DNA of 5,275 nucleotides from an uncultured Chloroflexota bacterium. Its GTDB lineage: Bacteria; Chloroflexota; Anaerolineae; Aggregatilineales; Phototrophicaceae. Every line of letters begins with the position of its first letter. The stretch's first letter is position 1. A model generated the notes under the pieces. That model saw only the letters and a program-made list of their open reading frames with translations, was not told the DNA's origin and made no database searches. The DNA lies in contig CALDGT010000607.1 in assembly GCA_937942935.1 (NCBI GenBank), forward strand, positions 1-5,275, written 5' to 3'. Of the stretch, positions 1 to 4,678 are shown in pieces. The translations under genes and the position numbers were made by a program.

Positions 1-1
1 C

Positions 2-88
2 GGGGCAATTACCACGACAGGACGTGGCGCAATTCCATCATTGCCCACTCGTGACCAAGTACGCGCATTTATAACAAAAATGGGCTAA
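2..88 (+). CDS. C-terminal tail of an unidentified upstream protein (5' partial)
   Basis: The second reading frame is open from the left edge to a TAA at 86-88 and gives 28 residues ending in FITKMG. The frame has no start codon before its interior, and its composition (TTGRG, SLPTRDQV) looks like real coding sequence, so I read it as the end of a gene beginning outside the window. The other two plus-strand frames are less convincing; frame 1, for example, stops at TGA 52-54. I do not recognise the family from so short a piece. It ends 49 nt before the kinase start on the same strand, so it could be the preceding gene of the same operon. Confidence 0.55.
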   Translation, partial: GAITTTGRGAIPSLPTRDQVRAFITKMG

Positions 89-121
89 GATTATCTGCAT
101 AATCACAATTTATTATGACTT

Positions 122-127
122 AGGGAC
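122..127 (+). promoter_or_regulatory. Ribosome binding site of the kinase gene
   Basis: AGGGAC lies 10 nt before the ATG at 138. It is a moderate Shine-Dalgarno match, and no better site stands in front of another in-frame start. The 49-nt gap before the gene shows no convincing -35/-10 pair: TATTAT at 111-116 has no matching -35 at the right distance. Confidence 0.45.
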
Positions 128-137
128 ACATTACATT

Positions 138-1370
138 ATGAGCAATGACCCATTAATCAATACCCTGTTTGGGCAGTATCTAATTGAGCAACAAATTCAG
201 GTCGGTGGCATGGCAACCGTTTACCGTGCGACCCACCAAACCCGCCAATTTTTGGTGGCATTAAAAATTCTCAAAAGCAATTACCAACGCGAACCCGATG
301 TTGTGGAGCGATTCAAACGTGAGGCAGAAGTCACCGCCACGCTCAATCATCCGAATATCGTTCAATGTGTAGATTCTGGTGATTTTAATGGCATGTCCTA
401 TTTGGCGATGCCATATATCGAGGGCGGAAGCATCGCCGATATGCTCAAAAAAGGAGGCGCACCGATTCCATTATGGCGCACAGCCGATTGGTTATCGCAA
501 ATTGCATCGGCACTCGATTATGCCCATCAACATGGGATTATTCACCGAGACCTCAAACCGGGCAATATTTTATTAGATAAAAACCAAAAAGCCTTCCTAA
601 CCGATTTTGGGATTGCCCGTGTCTTAGAAGCGGTACGCCTCACGATGCCCGGTACAATGATGCCCGGTACAGTTCGTTATATGTCGCCAGAACAAGCGCG
701 GGGTGAGCCGAATATCAACCACCTCAGCGATATTTATGCCTTTGGTGTGGTCGCCTATATTTTAGCGACAGGATACTACCCATTCGATGGCAGAAATGAA
801 CCCGCTATTTTAGACCAGCATCTCACTGTCCAATTGCCACAACCGACCCGCGCTAACCCGCAATTGCCGATAGTATTAGACGGCATTTTGTTTATGTGCC
901 TCGCCAAACGCGCACAAGACCGTTATCAGACTGCCAGTGACTTTGCCAATGCGTTCCGTCATGCCATCCGTGGGTATGAACAGGTGGTTGTGGTTGTAGA
1001 CCCAAAACGCCCCAATCCTGCGGCAGAAAATCGCCCACCCACCGAAACCAAACCCCCAACAGCATTACGTCGTCCTGCAAATTTCCCAGCAAATATGCCC
1101 ATACCCAACGCTGACCAACGTCCGCCTACTCAATCACAACGCCCGCCGAATTTTCCTGCCAATGTGCCTGTTCAAAATCAACGCCCACCGACACAACACC
1201 AGCGCCCAGACAATTTCCCGCCCAATCAACCACCTGTGGGTATGGGGTATCCATATATCCCGCCACAACCGAAAAAAGATAATAGCAATTTGGTGATTTA
1301 TGGCATTGTTGGAGCAGTTGCATTGTTGGCTATCATCGCTATTGTGTTAGTCATGCTAGGAGGACGTTGA
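138..1370 (+). CDS. Membrane-anchored Hanks-type Ser/Thr protein kinase
   Basis: This 410-residue protein should phosphorylate Ser/Thr of cytosolic targets using ATP. The kinase domain spans about residues 11-275. Visible landmarks are the ATP loop GGMATVY (23-29), the ATP-anchoring Lys43 in ALKIL, the alpha-C Glu64, the catalytic loop HRDLKPGN (136-143, base Asp138), the metal-binding DFG (156-158), GTVRYMSPE (177-185) and SDIYAFG (197-203). A VVVVVD segment and a proline/asparagine-rich linker with three imperfect repeats (about 311-368) follow. One membrane helix then spans about 385-407, and the protein ends three residues later. Unlike PknB it has no PASTA or other extracellular sensor, so it is a tail-anchored cytosolic-facing kinase. 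Gln21 replaces the first glycine of the usual GxGG loop, but all catalytic residues are present, so activity is expected. Candidate autophosphorylation sites are Thr169 and Thr173. The stop overlaps the next gene's start. Confidence 0.93.
   Translation: MSNDPLINTLFGQYLIEQQIQVGGMATVYRATHQTRQFLVALKILKSNYQREPDVVERFKREAEVTATLNHPNIVQCVDSGDFNGMSYLAMPYIEGGSIADMLKKGGAPIPLWRTADWLSQIASALDYAHQHGIIHRDLKPGNILLDKNQKAFLTDFGIARVLEAVRLTMPGTMMPGTVRYMSPEQARGEPNINHLSDIYAFGVVAYILATGYYPFDGRNEPAILDQHLTVQLPQPTRANPQLPIVLDGILFMCLAKRAQDRYQTASDFANAFRHAIRGYEQVVVVVDPKRPNPAAENRPPTETKPPTALRRPANFPANMPIPNADQRPPTQSQRPPNFPANVPVQNQRPPTQHQRPDNFPPNQPPVGMGYPYIPPQPKKDNSNLVIYGIVGAVALLAIIAIVLVMLGGR
642..671 (+). repeat. Tandem 15-bp duplication in the kinase activation loop
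   Basis: ACGATGCCCGGTACA (642-656) is followed directly by ATGATGCCCGGTACA (657-671); the copies differ at one base. They encode TMPGT then MMPGT, residues 169-178, between the DFG motif and the MSPE motif. The second GT fills the conserved GT position of the activation loop, and the first copy supplies an additional threonine in the region where PknB-type kinases autophosphorylate. The total DFG-to-PE spacing is normal for the family, so the duplication does not distort the loop. Confidence 0.7.
1068..1241 (+). repeat. Proline-rich imperfect repeats in the kinase linker
   Basis: Three degenerate copies of a roughly 21-23 residue unit lie at kinase residues 311-333, 334-354 and 355-368 (the last truncated). 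Each starts with RRP or QRP, continues with NFP followed by AN or PN, and the first two end in QRPPTQ. The copies differ at many synonymous sites, so the expansion is not recent. The segment is low in hydrophobic residues and rich in Pro, Asn and Gln, and it sits between the catalytic domain and the membrane helix. It is probably a disordered spacer or a docking region. Confidence 0.75.
1358..1363 (+). promoter_or_regulatory. Ribosome binding site setting the GNAT start
   Basis: A perfect AGGAGG lies inside the last codons of the kinase gene. It is 6 nt from the ATG at 1370 but only 3 nt from a TTG at 1367, which selects the ATG. The arrangement places strong ribosome loading directly at the TGATG stop/start overlap. 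Confidence 0.8.
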
Positions 1371-2239
1371 TGAATTACCGCCGATTTGACGATGTAAATC
1401 TGTTTTATGACCATGTATCGGCATTTTTGACCGCGCACGAAGCTGAACACAACTTGTTATTAGGCATTATTCGCGGGTTACAAATTGGGGAATACATAGA
1501 ATATCCGCCTTATTTGGCTTGTGTCGAAAATAATGGGCAAATTGTGGCGGTTATTGTACGTACCCCACCCCACAATATATTACTCTCGTTGATGGATGAC
1601 CCACAAGCGATAATCCCCCTCGTTGTCGAAGATTTGCGCCATGAATATCCCAGTTTAGTTGGGGTGAGTGGGGCAAGATTAGATGCTCGGATTTTTGCAG
1701 AAGCATGGGAATCGGCAACAGGGCAACCATTTCGATTATCATCAAAACAACGCATTTATAAACTGGAACAAGTCACATTTCCCCCAAATGTGGCAGGAAA
1801 AATGCGTTGGGCAGAAGAATCTGAGTTTGAAATGCTAGTGAATTGGTATGTCGGATTCATCACCGATGCAGGCTTAACTATCACAACACAAGAACGGGCA
1901 AAATTTATCGTGCGTCGGTTCTTAGATTCAGACCCCACAGAACGCCGTTTGGCAATTTGGGAAGTAGATGGGCAAGCAGTCTCAATGGCGGGTCACATGG
2001 GCGCAACACCCAATGGGATGCGAGTCGGCGCGGTTTATACCCCGCCCGAATTTCGCCGTAAAGGATATGCAGGGGCATGTGTGGCACATCTGAGCCAACA
2101 TATTTTGAATATGGGCAAACAATTTGGCTTTTTATTCACCGACCTCGAAAACCCAACATCCAACCATATCTATCAAGAAATCGGATACCGCCCCATTTCA
2201 GATGTGGATGAATATCGTTTTGAAGAAAGCATTTTATAA
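1370..2239 (+). CDS. GNAT-family N-acetyltransferase
   Basis: This 289-residue protein probably transfers an acetyl (or other acyl) group from acyl-CoA to an amine; the substrate is unknown. The C-terminal half, about residues 144-289, is a GNAT fold. Motif A (219-243) carries the CoA pyrophosphate-binding R-R-K-G-Y-A (229-234). The following FTDLENPTSNHIYQEIGY (256-273) is the typical acceptor-side end of COG3393-like acetyltransferases, with the Asn/Tyr pattern of active members. Residues 1-140 contain a weaker alpha/beta region that may be a degenerate second GNAT half. No signal peptide or membrane segment is seen, so it is cytosolic. The ATG at 1370 is preferred over TTG 1367 because of AGGAGG spacing; it shares one base with the kinase stop (TGATG). 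This indicates translational coupling to the kinase and suggests the two act in one process. Family assignment is firm, the role unknown. Confidence 0.9.
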   Translation: MNYRRFDDVNLFYDHVSAFLTAHEAEHNLLLGIIRGLQIGEYIEYPPYLACVENNGQIVAVIVRTPPHNILLSLMDDPQAIIPLVVEDLRHEYPSLVGVSGARLDARIFAEAWESATGQPFRLSSKQRIYKLEQVTFPPNVAGKMRWAEESEFEMLVNWYVGFITDAGLTITTQERAKFIVRRFLDSDPTERRLAIWEVDGQAVSMAGHMGATPNGMRVGAVYTPPEFRRKGYAGACVAHLSQHILNMGKQFGFLFTDLENPTSNHIYQEIGYRPISDVDEYRFEESIL

Positions 2240-2313
2240 TAGGGTTAATGTTGCTGTAATCATGGGATGATATGATGATTATCGCCCAATATTCTATAAA
2301 GTGAGTTTATGAG

Positions 2314-2318
2314 AAGGA
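2314..2318 (+). promoter_or_regulatory. Ribosome binding site of the molybdoenzyme gene
   Basis: AAGGA stands 7 nt before the ATG at 2326 but only 4 nt before the in-frame GTG at 2323. This favours the ATG, making the protein 207 residues. The rest of the 86-nt gap (2240-2325) is AT-rich and contains TATAAA at 2295-2300 and TATGAT at 2271-2276, but neither has a good -35 at 16-18 nt. A promoter here is possible but not shown. Confidence 0.6.
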
Positions 2319-2325
2319 TACTGTG

Positions 2326-2949
2326 ATGAGCCTCTTTGATAATTTAATGGGACGGCGCAATTTAGAAGAAGAAATGAAAAAAGAAGGGCGTTTGCCACCC
2401 GGTCAATCGCTGACGACCAAATTCCCCGTATTGACCTATGGACCAAATCCTAAATTTGACCCCTCCACATGGACATTGAGTGTCTTTGGTGAAGTCGAAA
2501 ATAATTTATCTTGGTCATGGGAAGAATTTCTAAAATTGCCCACTGTTCAAATTACGTGTGATATTCATTGTGTCACCCGTTGGAGCAAATTCGATACGGT
2601 TTGGGAGGGTGTGCAATTCAAACATATCGCAGAATTGGCGGGGATGAAACCAAGCACCAAGCATATCATCGCTCATTGCGATTTGGGATACACCACCAAT
2701 GTCCCCGTAGAAGATATGATGCGCGATGATGTGTTGCTCACCTATAAATTTGATGGTCAATTCTTAGAACCCGACCATGGCGCACCATTGCGGACACTCG
2801 TCCCGCATTTGTATTTTTGGAAAAGTGCCAAATTTGTGCGTGCATTAGAATTTAGCACAATTGATAAGCCCGGTTTTTGGGAACAAGCGGGTTATCATAA
2901 TTATGGCGACCCGTTCAAAGAAGAACGTCATGGGCGCAGAGGTTGGTAA
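2326..2949 (+). CDS. Sulfite-oxidase-like molybdopterin oxidoreductase, cytosolic (YuiH-like)
   Basis: This 207-residue protein has the Oxidored_molyb (SUOX-type) fold and should bind one mononuclear Mo cofactor. Cys82 in DIHCVTRWSKFDTVWEGV (79-96) is in the position of the thiolate that ligates molybdenum. Other family marks are TYGPNP (37-42), LSVFGEV (51-57), DHGAPLRTLVP (150-160), LYFWKSAKFVRALEF (162-176) and the end HNYGDPFKEER (191-201). Length and start match the small stand-alone sulfite-oxidase-like oxidoreductases such as Bacillus YuiH. There is no Tat signal, heme domain or dimerisation domain, so it is not a typical MsrP or sulfite dehydrogenase. Its substrate and electron acceptor are unknown. 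It sits 86 nt after the GNAT gene on the same strand and ends just before a terminator. Molybdopterin cofactor genes must lie elsewhere. Confidence 0.9.
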   Translation: MSLFDNLMGRRNLEEEMKKEGRLPPGQSLTTKFPVLTYGPNPKFDPSTWTLSVFGEVENNLSWSWEEFLKLPTVQITCDIHCVTRWSKFDTVWEGVQFKHIAELAGMKPSTKHIIAHCDLGYTTNVPVEDMMRDDVLLTYKFDGQFLEPDHGAPLRTLVPHLYFWKSAKFVRALEFSTIDKPGFWEQAGYHNYGDPFKEERHGRRGW

Positions 2950-2957
2950 TATTTTGG

Positions 2958-2981
2958 GGGCGCACAATGTTGCGCCCTTTT
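2958..2981 (+). terminator. Rho-independent terminator of the plus-strand unit
   Basis: GGGCGCA (2958-2964) and TGCGCCC (2971-2977) form a perfect 7-bp GC-rich stem with a 6-nt loop, followed by TTTT (2978-2981). It starts 8 nt after the molybdoenzyme stop codon. The T-run overlaps the TAA stop of the convergent minus-strand gene (2980-2982). Read on the minus strand, the same hairpin is followed by an A-rich and not a T-rich stretch, so it would work poorly in that direction. Confidence 0.8.
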
Positions 2982-3813
2982 ATCTATGACTAGATTGCCA
3001 CCCCAATCGAACCAGACGAAAACCAACATCAATAGCCACATCTTTAGGATGAATCTCGAATCGTTCAGAAACACGCACTTCGTAATCAGTATTAATCCAC
3101 GACACGCCTCGCAAGATACGAAAACCAATCGCATCTAAGTCAGTCACACCCGTCTCATGAACGGTGAGACACCACTCCCACACATTACCACTCATATCGG
3201 TCACACCATAGGGGCTATCGCCAAGTCCTTCAAATTGAGTGACAGAAGTGGTGTTTCTCAAACCGAGTTTGAAATTATTGCATCGTGTTTCATCCCACTC
3301 ATTCCCCCATGGAAAATGGCGAGCATCATCCCCTTGCGCGGCATGTTGCCATTGCCCTTCAGTGGGGAGCAAGATTTTTTCGCCTGTAGACTCGCTCAAC
3401 CAGTTACAAAGTGCTACCGCTTCATACCACGAGACCCCAACCACAGGACAATCTGAACCACCCTTCCATGTGGTATTGTCCCAATAACGTGGCTTTGTCC
3501 ATGCTACACCCGTTTTTTTCCATTCGCGCCCAAAATCATCCCACATCCACCCATCTAATTTTGCCTGCCATCCTGCCCCTGTCCACCAGCGTTTTTCATC
3601 ATAACCACCCGCATCCATAAATATCTTGAATTGTGCATTGGTGATAGGATATTTTGCCATTTCAAACAAAGGGATAGTGAAAGTCGTCGCTTCATCCAAA
3701 TAGCCACCCTCTGCAAGTGTCACATCACCGTTGGGAATGGGTATCCATGCGAATGGCTGTGGGAGTAGGTCTAGTGACGATGATTTTGAACTGAGTGGCA
3801 TTATTGGATTCAT
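2980..3813 (-). CDS. FGE-sulfatase (SUMF1-like) domain protein, copy B
   Basis: This is a 277-residue single-domain protein of the formylglycine-generating-enzyme / SUMF1 / EgtB / PvdO superfamily, a C-type-lectin-like fold. Family marks in order: FAWIPIPNGDVTL (21-33), KYPITNAQF (54-62), PVVGVSWYEAVALCNWL (123-139), LLPTEGQWQHAAQG (148-161), FPWGNEW (167-173), DSPYGVTDMSGNVWEW (199-214), RILRGVSW (232-239) and GFRLVR (264-269). The formylglycine-synthase copper cysteines expected just after RGGSW are absent (INTDYEV follows), and RGGSW itself is changed to RGVSW. Sulfatase activation is therefore unlikely; a binding role or another oxidase chemistry is possible. No signal peptide or DinB domain is seen. 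ATG 3813 is chosen because AAAGGA lies 6 nt upstream of it, while it directly abuts the alternative ATG at 3819. Copy A ends 19 nt upstream, so the two are co-transcribed duplicates. Confidence 0.88.
   Translation of the reverse strand: MNPIMPLSSKSSSLDLLPQPFAWIPIPNGDVTLAEGGYLDEATTFTIPLFEMAKYPITNAQFKIFMDAGGYDEKRWWTGAGWQAKLDGWMWDDFGREWKKTGVAWTKPRYWDNTTWKGGSDCPVVGVSWYEAVALCNWLSESTGEKILLPTEGQWQHAAQGDDARHFPWGNEWDETRCNNFKLGLRNTTSVTQFEGLGDSPYGVTDMSGNVWEWCLTVHETGVTDLDAIGFRILRGVSWINTDYEVRVSERFEIHPKDVAIDVGFRLVRLGWQSSHR
3579..3636. repeat. 58-bp identical direct repeat, copy in FGE-like gene B
   Basis: This block is base-for-base identical to 4420-4477 in the neighbouring paralog, and identity extends to 3667 with only three mismatches. 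It encodes the segment from about NAQFKIF through DEKRWWT in the N-terminal third of the protein. Flanking coding sequence is clearly more diverged. Confidence 0.9.
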
Positions 3814-3819
3814 CCGCAT

Positions 3820-3825
3820 TCCTTT
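3820..3825 (-). promoter_or_regulatory. Ribosome binding site setting the start of FGE-like gene B
   Basis: On the minus strand AAAGGA ends 6 nt before ATG 3813 and directly abuts the ATG at 3819, so the downstream ATG is the likely start. It lies in the 19-nt gap between the two FGE-like genes. Confidence 0.7.
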
Positions 3826-3832
3826 ATTTATT

Positions 3833-4651
3833 TTAATCAACCTTATTTTTCTGCTCATGGATGGCACGAATACAACGAAATCCATTTAAGCCATCATTAT
3901 TGGGGTTGTATCCACTGCGAATCCAGCAATACATATTCTTGCTGAGGAGATAAGACCCCCCTCGTAAGACGCGGGTATCGGTCCCGTTTAAGTCATCTTT
4001 GCCTGTTTTGTGAGAGGTGGAACTCCATTCCCACGCATTACCGTTCATATCTACCACGCCATAAGGACTATCACCAAGTCCTTCAAATCGGGTGACAGGG
4101 GTTGTTTTGCCTAACCCAAGCGCATTATTATTGCATTTGGTTTTATCCCACTCATTTCCCCATGGATACAATCGCCCATCATCCCCTTGTGCGGCGCGTT
4201 GCCATTGCTGTTCAGTGGGGAGCATAATAGATTCGCCAGTCACCTCTCTTAGCCAACGACAAAATGCCACTGATTCATACCACGACACACCAATTACAGG
4301 GTAGTCTGCGCCATTCCATTGGCTATCATCCCAAAGACGTGGTTTTGTCCATGCCTTGTTCGTCTTTCGCCAATCTTCCTCATATATCCAACCCTCTAGC
4401 TTTGACTGCCAGCCAGCCTCTGTCCACCAGCGTTTTTCATCATAACCACCCGCATCCATAAATATCTTGAATTGTGCGTTGGTGATGGGATATTTTGCTA
4501 TTTCAAACGAGGAAATCGTGAAGGTGGTCGGTTTATCTAAATAACCACCCGCTTGAAGCGTCACATCACCATTGGGGATGGGTATCCATGCGAATGGCTG
4601 GGGCAGTAAGTCTACGGATGAGCGTTTGAACGAGGTTGAATTATCAGACAT
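3833..4651 (-). CDS. FGE-sulfatase (SUMF1-like) domain protein, copy A
   Basis: This 272-residue paralog of the following gene shares the same fold and motif order: FAWIPIPNGDVTL (20-32), KYPITNAQF (53-61), PVIGVSWYESVAFCRWL (118-134), MLPTEQQWQRAAQG (143-156), YPWGNEW (162-168), DSPYGVVDMNGNAWEW (194-209), RVLRGGSY (227-234) and GFRCIRA (257-263). It keeps RGGS and one cysteine (Cys242), roughly where the second copper cysteine of true FGEs lies, but the first has no counterpart (LLSKNMYC follows RGGSY). Classical formylglycine synthesis is therefore doubtful. The C-terminal tail is hydrophilic (HEQKNKVD). Start ATG 4651 is preferred to GTG 4657 because AGGA lies 8 nt before it and only 2 nt before the GTG. 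It follows the methyltransferase by 27 nt and precedes copy B by 19 nt, the middle gene of a probable three-gene operon. No signal peptide is visible, so it is probably cytosolic. Confidence 0.88.
   Translation of the reverse strand: MSDNSTSFKRSSVDLLPQPFAWIPIPNGDVTLQAGGYLDKPTTFTISSFEIAKYPITNAQFKIFMDAGGYDEKRWWTEAGWQSKLEGWIYEEDWRKTNKAWTKPRLWDDSQWNGADYPVIGVSWYESVAFCRWLREVTGESIMLPTEQQWQRAAQGDDGRLYPWGNEWDKTKCNNNALGLGKTTPVTRFEGLGDSPYGVVDMNGNAWEWSSTSHKTGKDDLNGTDTRVLRGGSYLLSKNMYCWIRSGYNPNNDGLNGFRCIRAIHEQKNKVD
4420..4477. repeat. 58-bp identical direct repeat, copy in FGE-like gene A
   Basis: Identical to 3579-3636 over all 58 bases. The near-identical block continues to 4508 with three mismatches, two synonymous and one Ile/Met change. 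It encodes the same N-terminal segment of the paired FGE-like proteins. Confidence 0.9.
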
Positions 4652-4659
4652 ATCCACAA

Positions 4660-4663
4660 TCCT
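4660..4663 (-). promoter_or_regulatory. Ribosome binding site setting the start of FGE-like gene A
   Basis: Minus-strand AGGA in the 27-nt gap after the methyltransferase lies 8 nt from ATG 4651 and 2 nt from GTG 4657. The spacing supports the ATG. Confidence 0.55.
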
Positions 4664-4678
4664 GTGTTCTTAAAATTT

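Noticed and set aside
892..1323. Minus-strand open frames opposite the kinase linker.
   Set aside because: Their Trp/Gln/Gly-rich sequence is the reverse reading of the proline/asparagine repeats. There is no ribosome site and no family resemblance.
2245..2300. Promoter for the molybdoenzyme gene (TTGCTG 2251-2256 with TATGAT 2271-2276, or TATAAA 2295-2300).
   Set aside because: The first pair is spaced only 14 nt apart and the second has no recognisable -35. The gap could equally be part of a longer operon transcript.
2980..3180. Variable region of a diversity-generating retroelement at the 3' end of FGE-like gene B or A.
   Set aside because: FGE-type CLec proteins are known retroelement targets, but the window has no reverse transcriptase and no second template-like copy of either 3' end. 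The codons lack the dense AAY pattern typical of such regions. Kept only as a whole-genome check.
3157..3620. Plus-strand open frames of 69 to 99 codons opposite the FGE-like gene.
   Set aside because: They lie antisense to a gene with strong family motifs, overlap each other in different frames and show low-complexity His/Pro/Ser composition typical of shadows.
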